A stretch of 11,583 nucleotides of DNA from a bacterium (GTDB taxonomy: Bacteria > Actinomycetota > Actinomycetes > Actinomycetales > Actinomycetaceae). Where the stretch lies: the NCBI GenBank assembly GCA_030544165.1, contig JAUNRP010000043.1:1-11583 (forward strand), in the 5' to 3' direction. The notes below the pieces were generated by a model. It was given only the letters and a program-made list of their open reading frames with translations, made no database searches and was not told the origin of the DNA. Shown in pieces: positions 7,301-11,583 of the stretch (position 1 is the stretch's first letter; every line of letters begins with the position of its first letter). Position numbers and translations under genes: made by a program.

Positions 7301-8677
7301 GGCCGCCACGGTGAAGTCAGCGAGGTTGTTGTCCGTGTCCACGGCGGGATCCGTCCGCTGTGCGGACATGTCCACGCCCAGCGACGAGGTGGGCGCCGTC
7401 TCGTAGCGCTCCGACCTGCCGAATCCCACGAGGTCCACCACCTCCGTGCCGTTCGTCAGCTCCACGCTGCCGTGCAGGTTGTGGATGACGAAGCGGGGGA
7501 TGGTGTTGACGTAGTCCGGCTCCGGGAGCGGATCCCCGTCGCCCGGTGCGCTGTCCGCCATCTGCATCAGGTAATACCCACCGGGCTCCATCATGGCGTC
7601 CGCCGGAATGGTGATGCTGGGACCCTGTCCACCGGTGGAGGAGTAGAAGGTGACCACGTAGCGGCCGATCGAGATGGGCGCGTCGGTGGGGTTGTGGAGC
7701 TCGATGAAGTCGTGCGTGTAGGGGGCGCCCTCGAGGCCGCCACCTCCGTACACCTCGCTGATCACCACGCCCGTGCTGCCCACCTGGCACGGCACGTCCG
7801 TGAACTCGAACGTCCAGGTGGTCTCGGTGCCGGCGGCGAGTTCGTAGCCCTCGGCCGCAACGGCTGTGAGGGCGACACTGCCGGTGCCGGTGTGGGTTCC
7901 GGCGGGGACCACGCTGCCGTCCGCGAGGGTGTAGAACACGCCCTCGGTTGCGGGCACGGTGTACGTGTCATCCTCGATCCCGCACTGGTCCGCGAACACG
8001 ACGGGCGCCGGGGTGACCTCGATGGGCTCCGGGTCCACCGGAGGCTCACCGCCCCGGGAGTTCCGGGGAGTCGGCTCACCCGTGGCGAAGTCCGCGGCGT
8101 TGGAGTCCGTATCGATCGCAGGGTCGATCCGCGCCACCGAGGTGGCGTTGGTGGTCCCCGGCGCGGGCGCCGTCTCGAACCGGTTCGTGGCGCTCCCCCA
8201 GCCCACGAGGTCGATCACCGCCTCATTGCCCGCGTAGTCCATCCCTGCCGCCAGCAGGGGCGATCCGGTGGGGACCAGGGCGACCACTCCGCCCGTCCCG
8301 CTCATGGCGGCGCCGCCCACCAGATCGGGCTCGGGCAGGGCGGCAGTTCCGCCATTTCCGCGAGCCATCTGGACCAGGAAGTGGCTCCCGGATTCGATCT
8401 GGCCGGTCAGCGCCAGGCTGTTCCCGCGCCCGCCCGTTGCCGAGTAGTAGTCCAGGGACATCCCATCGAGGACGATGGGTTCGCTCGTGGGGTTGTACAA
8501 CTCCACGAAGTCATGGGTGAGGGTGGCACCACTGTTGCCGCCGCCGCCGTAGACCTCGGAGATGACCACGTTCGAGCCGTCGGGTGCGGCGATCGCCGCC
8601 GGTGCTGCGATGACGGGGGCCGCCACGAGGGCCGCGCCCCCCACGAGGGCACTCAGCCTCGCGAGAAATCGGGACAT
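4370..8677 (-). CDS. Secreted multi-domain endonuclease, ExeM/NucH type, with three lamin-tail domains
   Basis: A 1435-residue exported protein. A signal peptide covers about 1-31 (basic start, hydrophobic core, AxA-like site near 28-30). Three lamin-tail domains follow at about 36-207, 303-465 and 476-635. The first two are separated by a module with C232 and C297. An OB-fold-like region covers about 646-745. The endonuclease/exonuclease/phosphatase domain at about 913-1238 carries the full metal-phosphoesterase set: N920 (SFNVLN), E984 or E985 (GLEEIEN), H1090 (NHFKSK), D1136 and N1138 (GDFNSY), D1177-H1178 (SLDHIL) and D1227-H1228 (SSDHDP). C935 and C951 lie close enough for a disulfide. 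The C terminus has a C1256/C1329 segment and a transthyretin/carboxypeptidase-regulatory-like beta module (about 1331-1420). There is no LPxTG motif or terminal membrane helix, so release into the medium is expected. The probable role is extracellular DNA degradation for nutrients or biofilm turnover, by family inference. The start is fixed by the Shine-Dalgarno and signal peptide. Confidence 0.92.
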   Translation of the reverse strand: MSRFLARLSALVGGAALVAAPVIAAPAAIAAPDGSNVVISEVYGGGGNSGATLTHDFVELYNPTSEPIVLDGMSLDYYSATGGRGNSLALTGQIESGSHFLVQMARGNGGTAALPEPDLVGGAAMSGTGGVVALVPTGSPLLAAGMDYAGNEAVIDLVGWGSATNRFETAPAPGTTNATSVARIDPAIDTDSNAADFATGEPTPRNSRGGEPPVDPEPIEVTPAPVVFADQCGIEDDTYTVPATEGVFYTLADGSVVPAGTHTGTGSVALTAVAAEGYELAAGTETTWTFEFTDVPCQVGSTGVVISEVYGGGGLEGAPYTHDFIELHNPTDAPISIGRYVVTFYSSTGGQGPSITIPADAMMEPGGYYLMQMADSAPGDGDPLPEPDYVNTIPRFVIHNLHGSVELTNGTEVVDLVGFGRSERYETAPTSSLGVDMSAQRTDPAVDTDNNLADFTVAAPQPQSSSSAEPPADETHVVINEVYGGGGNSGAPFQNDFVELFNPTDSTLVLDGYQVKYYSGSTGNLGNTTTLSGSVDSGDYFLIQMGGGANGQPLPTPDATGGANMSASTGTVELLDPSGAIIDLVGYGTGAGVRAETAPTPGLSNTTSAERTVPGVDTDNNAADFTVGAPTPQNSGGGSEEPPDPEELLISEIQGTGSVTPYEGQVVTTRGVVTAVYDIDGFAGIYLQEPGEPDLTLGASQGIFVFSRTLAAAVDHGEYLEVTGEAGEYFGLTQITGNPTWTVLDEQVEPVVPLELEYPATDAEREALEGMLVMPIGTYTVSNNYDTNRFGTVGLAYGTEPLMQPGELFNPVTQPAEFAAVEADNFARGVVLDDGQSFNYTTGTNHEVPLPYVTVDGDLRVYDQVTFTEPVILDYRYDLWSYQPTYELRDGSSGPLDLGANTRTAAPEPVGGDVTLASFNVLNYFANLGVDEPGCGFWPDRHGAPTTARNCEVRGAYDEANFERQESKIVEAINALDADIVGLEEIENSIFWGGERDYALSVLVTALNEHAGEDRWGYVDSPATLPSDEDVIRVAYIYQVDAVSPVGESSILIDHPAFHNAREPLAQAWRAINPETNEWDGETFVTIVNHFKSKGSGGDDGTGQGEANPDRIRQATALTEWAEQRYPDMPVFLLGDFNSYSAEDPMQVFYAAGYTNLGTEFGTTETYVFGGMVGSLDHILANEEALAMVSGATVWNINAVEALALEYSRYNYNVTNFHAPDAYRSSDHDPMKIGLNITFSEVEEPTIPMLTSYQSCDSFGFNVAGHMPGDQIRIDGIWGGQAQYTTVSATDSGWWSGIKPDWESATAVILRGGAALEETRVSIVKAPECAPVEGTIEATVTLTSGNGKIHPVTLTVRDEAGRQVATASVVPTGTHTFTGLPEGTYTVIAAPTGPMRVDGATVRTVEITRADDSASVSFTARKGGPPAGRGAAIAM
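6772..8572 (-). repeat. Three lamin-tail (LTD) protein repeats within the nuclease
   Basis: Three diverged copies occupy about 8572-8057, 7771-7283 and 7252-6773. Each begins with V-V-I-(S/N)-E-V-Y-GGGG and continues with H-D-F-(V/I)-E-L or N-D-F-V-E-L and N-P-T. Each ends with the pattern DTD(S/N)N-x-ADF followed by a Pro-rich linker. Copies one and three share GGGGNSGA, while copy two has GGGGLEGAPY. Lamin-tail domains in secreted bacterial nucleases are thought to mediate binding or adhesion. Their role here is not shown by sequence. Confidence 0.8.
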
Positions 8678-8685
8678 GAAGAATT

Positions 8686-8695
8686 CCTCTCCTCC
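8686..8695 (-). promoter_or_regulatory. Ribosome binding site of the nuclease gene
   Basis: The minus strand reads GGAGGAGAGG, eight bases before the ATG at 8677-8675. It fixes the start so that the signal peptide begins at residue 1. Confidence 0.75.
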
Positions 8696-8751
8696 AGGGA
8701 ATCTCGGGCGCCTCCTCGCGCCCCCTCGATTGTTACCCGGATGCCCGGGAA

Positions 8752-8757
8752 ACCCTA
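8752..8757 (-). promoter_or_regulatory. Candidate -10 element for the nuclease gene
   Basis: The minus strand reads TAGGGT, fitting TAnnnT, about 75 bases upstream of the nuclease ATG. No clear -35 hexamer is found 16-18 bases further upstream, so this is tentative. Confidence 0.3.
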
Positions 8758-8802
8758 GGCCTCAGTCGAGACCGGGACGAGAATTCATCGGATCCTCACA
8801 AT

Positions 8803-8837
8803 CTCGTTGGTTCTGTTCACCGCCACGCAACCACGAG
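8803..8837. promoter_or_regulatory. Inverted repeat containing a GTTCACC motif between divergent genes
   Basis: CTCGTTGGTT (8803-8812) pairs with AACCACGAG (8829-8837) over 9 bp with one unpaired T, separated by 16 bases. The spacer contains GTTCACC (8815-8821), identical to the core unit of the Streptomyces PHO box. A PHO box needs direct repeats of that unit about 11 bases apart, and no good second unit is visible. The site may be an operator for either divergent gene. Which regulator binds, if any, is unknown. Confidence 0.25.
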
Positions 8838-8870
8838 CACCCGGGCCCCCACCGGCCGGATCAGAGGGAC

Positions 8871-8915
8871 GAATCTGCACGCCCACCGTTGAGCGCGTGC
8901 GCGAACGGCAGATTC
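8871..8915. promoter_or_regulatory. Inverted repeat abutting the promoter of the holin-like gene
   Basis: GAATCTGC (8871-8878) and GCAGATTC (8908-8915) are exact reverse complements 29 bases apart. Inside them lie CGTT (8887-8890) and AACG (8904-8907) as partial inner arms. The right arm ends one base before the -10 at 8917, so a bound protein would block or replace -35 recognition. This suits an operator. An 8-base inverted repeat is not rare by chance in a 285-base interval, so the support is modest. Confidence 0.35.
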
Positions 8916-8916
8916 C

Positions 8917-8922
8917 TAGGAT
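8917..8922 (+). promoter_or_regulatory. Candidate -10 element of the holin-like/DUF3618 operon
   Basis: TAGGAT fits TAnnnT and would give a 5' leader of about 30-35 bases before the GTG at 8963. The -35 position at 17-base spacing is poor (CGCGTG). TTGAGC at 8889-8894 is better but 22 bases away. Confidence 0.45.
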
Positions 8923-8962
8923 GATGGACGGTGGATGAAGTACCCCACGTGAAGGAGCAGCA

Positions 8963-9403
8963 GTGACTCCCCCCGAAACGCCTGACGCACCAACGGCCAC
9001 TCCCACCACGGGGGCTGGATCCGATACGCGCACCATCGGGCAGCTTGTGTCCACCATCTCCGGTCAGTTCTCAGGGCTGGTCCGCGGTGAGCTCGAACTC
9101 GCTCAGGCCAACCTCAAGGAGAAGGTCGCCAAGCTCGGCTCGGGCGGCGCCATGCTCGCCGTCGCTGGAGTCCTGGCCCTCTACATGCTCGGCATGCTGC
9201 TGGCGGCCGGGGCGTGGGCGTTCTCCCTCATCATGCCGATCTGGGCCGGGTTCCTCATCATGGCGGGCATCCTGCTCCTCTTCATCCTGGTCCTGGTGCT
9301 CTTCGGGCTGAGGGCCATGAAGAAGTCCAAGGAGTTCGAGGTGGCCCCGGGAGAGGGCATCAAGAAGAGCGTCGAAGCCGCGAAGATGGGATTCAAGAAG
9401 TGA
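8963..9403 (+). CDS. Holin-like actinobacterial membrane protein (PF07332, 'phage holin family')
   Basis: A 146-residue protein with a Pro/Thr-rich N terminus (1-20), an amphipathic charged helix (about 23-58, with GELELAQANLKEK), and two hydrophobic helices (about 62-86 and 94-117). A Lys-rich tail ends in KMGFKK. This layout matches the Phage_holin_3_6 family, common on actinobacterial chromosomes outside prophages. No phage gene is nearby, so lysis is unlikely; a role in envelope organisation is a guess. The GTG start is supported by AAGGAG at 8952-8957 with a five-base spacer. The stop overlaps the start of the next gene, so the two are almost surely one operon. Confidence 0.85.
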   Translation: MTPPETPDAPTATPTTGAGSDTRTIGQLVSTISGQFSGLVRGELELAQANLKEKVAKLGSGGAMLAVAGVLALYMLGMLLAAGAWAFSLIMPIWAGFLIMAGILLLFILVLVLFGLRAMKKSKEFEVAPGEGIKKSVEAAKMGFKK

Positions 9404-9738
9404 GCGAGAAGAACGAGAAGAGCCGCACCCCCGCCGAGATCGAGGCCGAGCTCGAGGCCATGCGCCTCAACCTGACGCACGACATCGACGAACTCACCGA
9501 CCGCCTGAACCCGAAGACCCAGATCGAGAGCGCCAAGAAGTCGTTCGCCGGCTTCGCGGACAAGCTCGGCGGGCAGGCCCGCACCCTGGCCGAGGACGTC
9601 TCGAAGCAGGCGGAGGGCGTGAAGGACGACGCCAGCAAGGGCGATCCCACCGCCATCGGAATCGTGGCCGGACTCGCCACCGCAGCCGTTGGCACGGTGG
9701 TGCTGCTGGCCACCCGTGGGCGCCGCAGGCGCCGCTAG
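9400..9738 (+). CDS. DUF3618 membrane protein
   Basis: A 112-residue protein. Residues 9-38 (RTPAEIEAELEAMRLNL through the LTDRLNP end) form the charged amphipathic DUF3618 helix. An Ala/Lys-rich helical stretch follows, then one transmembrane segment (about 85-105) and a cytoplasmic arginine cluster RGRRRRR at the very end. The GTG start at 9400 overlaps the previous gene's stop in a GTGA, giving translational coupling. This start is preferred over in-frame upstream ones because the earlier codons run through the holin-like gene and translate to low-complexity His/Arg/Gly-rich sequence. DUF3618 often sits beside PF07332 genes in actinobacteria. The function is unknown; the two proteins probably work together at the membrane. 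Confidence 0.85.
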   Translation: MSEKNEKSRTPAEIEAELEAMRLNLTHDIDELTDRLNPKTQIESAKKSFAGFADKLGGQARTLAEDVSKQAEGVKDDASKGDPTAIGIVAGLATAAVGTVVLLATRGRRRRR

Positions 9739-9767
9739 GGCGAATCGCTTTTGCGTGCGGCGCGTTG

Positions 9768-9773
9768 TAAAGT
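9768..9773 (+). promoter_or_regulatory. Candidate -10 element of the DUF3073 gene
   Basis: TAAAGT fits TAnnnT and sits about 78 bases upstream of the ATG at 9852. No convincing -35 hexamer lies at 16-18 bases. If used, it gives a leader of roughly 70 bases containing the hairpin at 9823-9843. Confidence 0.4.
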
Positions 9774-9822
9774 GTGCTGCACGAACCAATGACCATTCAC
9801 GCGGGGTCGCCTCAACGGCCAG

Positions 9823-9843
9823 CCCCCTTAACCTCGAAGGGGG
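9823..9843 (+). promoter_or_regulatory. Leader hairpin that sequesters the DUF3073 Shine-Dalgarno
   Basis: CCCCCTT (9823-9829) pairs perfectly with AAGGGGG (9837-9843) across a 7-base loop, and a G-U pair can extend the stem. AAGGGGG is the only plausible Shine-Dalgarno for the ATG at 9852 (8-base spacer), so the stem would hide the ribosome site. This suggests translational control or a stabilised leader; it is inferred from base pairing alone. Confidence 0.45.
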
Positions 9844-9851
9844 TCGACGCC

Positions 9852-10100
9852 ATGGGGCGCGGCCGTCAAAGGGCTAAGCAAGCAAAAGTCGCTCGGCAGC
9901 TGAAGTATTTCAGCCCGGAAACCGACTATCAGGCATTGGAGCGTGAACTGGCCGGCAAGTCTGCCGATGACGATCTCTACGTGGATACCTACGCCGAGTG
10001 GGATGACGACGAGGATGAGGAAGAGGACGGCGAAGAGGACGACTACGCCGATCTGATCCCCTCCGCCACGGACGAGGACGACTGGCCCGCCGCTCGCTAG
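9852..10100 (+). CDS. DUF3073 family small acidic protein
   Basis: An 82-residue soluble protein with two contrasting halves. The N terminus is basic (MGRGRQRAKQAKVARQLKYF, residues 1-20), the conserved signature of actinobacterial DUF3073. After SPETDYQALERELAG comes a very acidic C-terminal half (about 50-80) rich in Asp and Glu. The ATG at 9852 is chosen because the family begins MGRGR and because AAGGGGG lies 8 bases upstream. The frame is open further 5' to a GTG at 9774, but those residues look unlike the family. The biochemical role is unknown; the basic head could contact nucleic acid, but that is a guess. The gene is convergent with purM and their stop codons overlap. Confidence 0.9.
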   Translation: MGRGRQRAKQAKVARQLKYFSPETDYQALERELAGKSADDDLYVDTYAEWDDDEDEEEDGEEDDYADLIPSATDEDDWPAAR

Positions 10101-11176
10101 CGGTAGGACCCCACCATCGCCACCGCCCCGGCGGTCACCCCCTTGGTCCCGGCGACCACGCGCGCGCCGGCGGGAGCCTCAGCCCCGAACGCGACCCGCC
10201 CGATAACGCTCGCCCCCACCCCCGCAGCCGCAGCCAGCTCGCTCACGGAAGCGACGCCGTCGGCGGGAAGGATGGCGAGCATCCCGGCACCCATGTTGAA
10301 GGTGTCCTCGGCCGCCTCGGGGCTGACCCCACCCAGGTCGGTCAGCACCCTGAACACGGGCGGCACCTCCCACGTTCCCCTCTCGACGACGGCGAGCCCT
10401 CCTTCCGGCATCACCCTGGCCAGGTTGGCCGCGAGTCCGCCGCCCGTCACGTGCGAGTAGGCGTTCACGTGCGGCAGGGCCTCGAGGCAGAGGCGGGTGT
10501 AGAGGCGCGTGGGTTCCAGCAGCTCCTCGCCGAGGGTGCGCGAGAATTCGGGCACCTCGCGCTCGAGGCTCCACCCGGCGTCCGCGATGATGCGGCGCAC
10601 GAGCGAGTAGCCATTCGAGTGGATGCCGGAGGAGGCGAGGGCCACGATCACGTCCCCGTCCTGCACGCGTTCGGGGCCGCGGAGTTCGGGGGCGTCAACC
10701 ACGCCGGTGGCGGCGCCCGCGATGTCGTACTCGTCCGGCTCCATGACGCCGGGGTGTTCGGCGGTCTCGCCGCCGGTGAGGGCGGTGCCGGTCTCCGCGC
10801 AGCCCTCCGCGATCCCGCGCACGATGTCCGCGATCCTCTCGGGGACCACCCGGCCGCACGCGATGTAGTCGGTCATGAAGAGGGGGCGGGCGCCGCACAC
10901 CACCAGATCATCCACCACCATGGCCACGAGGTCCCGGCCGATCGTGTGGTGGATGCCGAGAGCGCGGGCGATCTCGATCTTGGTGCCCACGCCGTCCGTG
11001 GAGGTGGCGAGGATCGGCCGGGACATGCCGAGTAGTGCGGAGGCGTCGAACAGGCCGGCGAAGCCACCCGCGCCGGAGAGGACCTCCGGGCCGTGGGTGG
11101 CCTTCACTGCCCCCTTCATGAGCTCGACCGCGCGGTCTCCCGCGGCCACATCGACTCCTGCGGACGCGTAGTCCAT
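10097..11176 (-). CDS. purM: Phosphoribosylformylglycinamidine cyclo-ligase (AIR synthetase)
   Basis: PurM closes the imidazole ring: FGAM plus ATP gives 5-aminoimidazole ribonucleotide, ADP and phosphate, in cytosolic purine synthesis. The 359 residues match the family length. Visible landmarks are GAGGFAGLFD (35-44), the ATP-binding STDGVGTK (59-66), VVDDLVVCGA (87-96), ALTGGETAEHPG (132-143), SSGIHSNGYSLVR (182-194), HVTGGGLAANLAR (242-254) and FNMGAGML (293-300). The ATG start is one base beyond the purF stop, with AGGAGG (complement of 11183-11188) inside the purF 3' end at six bases, so the two genes are cotranscribed and probably coupled. The TAG stop overlaps the DUF3073 stop. No purine riboswitch or operator is in view; operon control would lie upstream of purF. 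Confidence 0.97.
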   Translation of the reverse strand: MDYASAGVDVAAGDRAVELMKGAVKATHGPEVLSGAGGFAGLFDASALLGMSRPILATSTDGVGTKIEIARALGIHHTIGRDLVAMVVDDLVVCGARPLFMTDYIACGRVVPERIADIVRGIAEGCAETGTALTGGETAEHPGVMEPDEYDIAGAATGVVDAPELRGPERVQDGDVIVALASSGIHSNGYSLVRRIIADAGWSLEREVPEFSRTLGEELLEPTRLYTRLCLEALPHVNAYSHVTGGGLAANLARVMPEGGLAVVERGTWEVPPVFRVLTDLGGVSPEAAEDTFNMGAGMLAILPADGVASVSELAAAAGVGASVIGRVAFGAEAPAGARVVAGTKGVTAGAVAMVGSYR

Positions 11177-11177
11177 G

Positions 11178-11583
11178 TCAGTCCTCCTGGGGGGTGGCGG
11201 GCGCGGCGGGCGCGGCGGGGCTCTCCGCCGAGAGCGGCGTGAGCGGCAGCGTGGCCTGGTGCACGTTGGCGCCGAGCGGGACGCGGGTGGGGTAATCCCC
11301 CGTGAAGCACGCCAGGCAGAGGCGGTCCTCCGCGATGGCGGTGGCCTCGATCATCCCCTCCAGGGAGATGTAGCCGAGCGAGTCCGCCTCGATGTTGGCG
11401 CAGATCTGCTCGATGGTCAGGCCCGTGGCGATCAGCTCGGCGCGGGTTGCAAAGTCGATCCCGAAGAAGCACGGCCACTTCACCGGCGGCGAGGAGATGC
11501 GCACGTGGACCTCGGCGGCCCCTGCCTGGCGCAGCATCCGCACGAGCGCGCGCTGGGTGTTGCCGCGGACGATCGAGTCGTCC
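11178..11583 (-). CDS. purF: Amidophosphoribosyltransferase, C-terminal part (partial)
   Basis: The frame enters from the right edge and shows the last 134 complete residues. It opens with DDSIVRGNTQRAL, the 5-phosphoribosyl-diphosphate-binding motif of type I phosphoribosyltransferases. Family sequence follows: PPVKWPCFFGIDFATRAELIA and, near the end, CLACFTGDYP. PurF transfers the glutamine amide nitrogen to PRPP to give phosphoribosylamine, the first committed purine step. The N-terminal glutaminase domain is outside the window. The extreme C terminus is Ala/Pro-rich, a variable tail. The stop lies one base before the purM start. Confidence 0.96.
   Translation of the reverse strand, partial: DDSIVRGNTQRALVRMLRQAGAAEVHVRISSPPVKWPCFFGIDFATRAELIATGLTIEQICANIEADSLGYISLEGMIEATAIAEDRLCLACFTGDYPTRVPLGANVHQATLPLTPLSAESPAAPAAPATPQED

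Noticed and set aside
4316..8758. A 1480-codon open frame on the plus strand antisense to the nuclease
   Set aside because: Its product is rich in Arg, His, Gly and Val without recognisable domains, as expected when a high-GC gene is read on its opposite strand. The minus strand has a signal peptide, ribosome site and complete catalytic motifs.
8852..8859. CCGGCCGG palindrome in the divergent intergenic region
   Set aside because: Short G/C-only palindromes are expected by chance at this base composition, and it aligns with no promoter element.
8963..9403. Prophage remnant suggested by the holin-like gene
   Set aside because: No integrase, endolysin, structural or attachment-site signals are present, and this holin-like family is widespread on actinobacterial chromosomes.
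9719..9733. GGCGCC-GCA-GGCGCC hairpin at the 3' end of the DUF3618 gene as a terminator
   Set aside because: The repeat comes from the arginine-codon cluster, the loop is only three bases, and the nearest T-run starts about 16 bases later.
9774..9851. N-terminal extension of DUF3073 from the GTG at 9774 or the ATG at 9789
   Set aside because: The family begins at MGRGR, neither upstream codon has a ribosome site, and the added residues do not resemble the family.
10451..11035. A 194-codon plus-strand frame inside purM
   Set aside because: purM motifs cover this region on the minus strand; the opposite frame shows no domain and no ribosome site.

Overview
The window is chromosomal DNA from a high-GC Gram-positive bacterium, an actinomycete (Actinomycetota). 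The evidence is the strong G/C bias at third codon positions, TAnnnT-type -10 elements (one directly in front of a start codon, as in leaderless actinobacterial mRNAs), a DUF3073 gene next to purM-purF, and a PF07332/DUF3618 gene pair. A Micrococcales-like member is my best guess, but rank below phylum is inference. I see no rRNA, tRNA, CRISPR array, insertion sequence or prophage, and no gene-free stretch longer than 300 bases.

Layout. Positions 1-26 hold the first codons of a leftward gene that runs out of the window. It shares a short divergent promoter region, with a palindrome at 81-91, with a rightward RND-superfamily efflux permease (141-3374). A probably leaderless class IV aminotransferase, best read as aminodeoxychorismate lyase PabC (folate branch), follows at 3444-4289. 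A 16-base-arm hairpin (4324-4356) separates it from a convergent 1435-residue secreted nuclease (4370-8677, minus). That protein has a signal peptide, three lamin-tail domains, an OB-like region, an endonuclease/exonuclease/phosphatase domain and two C-terminal beta modules (ExeM/NucH type). A 285-base divergent intergenic region with two inverted repeats leads rightward to a holin-like membrane protein (8963-9403). This overlaps a DUF3618 membrane protein (9400-9738). DUF3073 follows (9852-10100), with its Shine-Dalgarno inside a predicted hairpin. Its stop codon overlaps that of convergent purM (10097-11176), and purM is preceded in its operon by the 3' end of purF (11178-11583).

How the genes relate. 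purF and purM form a purine operon: PurF makes phosphoribosylamine and PurM closes the imidazole ring. The holin-like and DUF3618 genes are translationally coupled and probably act together at the membrane. The permease, PabC and the nuclease appear to be independent units. I found no convincing new multi-gene system. The most interesting signals are regulatory: the symmetric palindrome at 81-91, the dyads at 8803-8837 and 8871-8915, the Shine-Dalgarno hairpin at 9823-9843, and the shared CTAG stop at 10097-10100. The multi-module nuclease is the most interesting protein.
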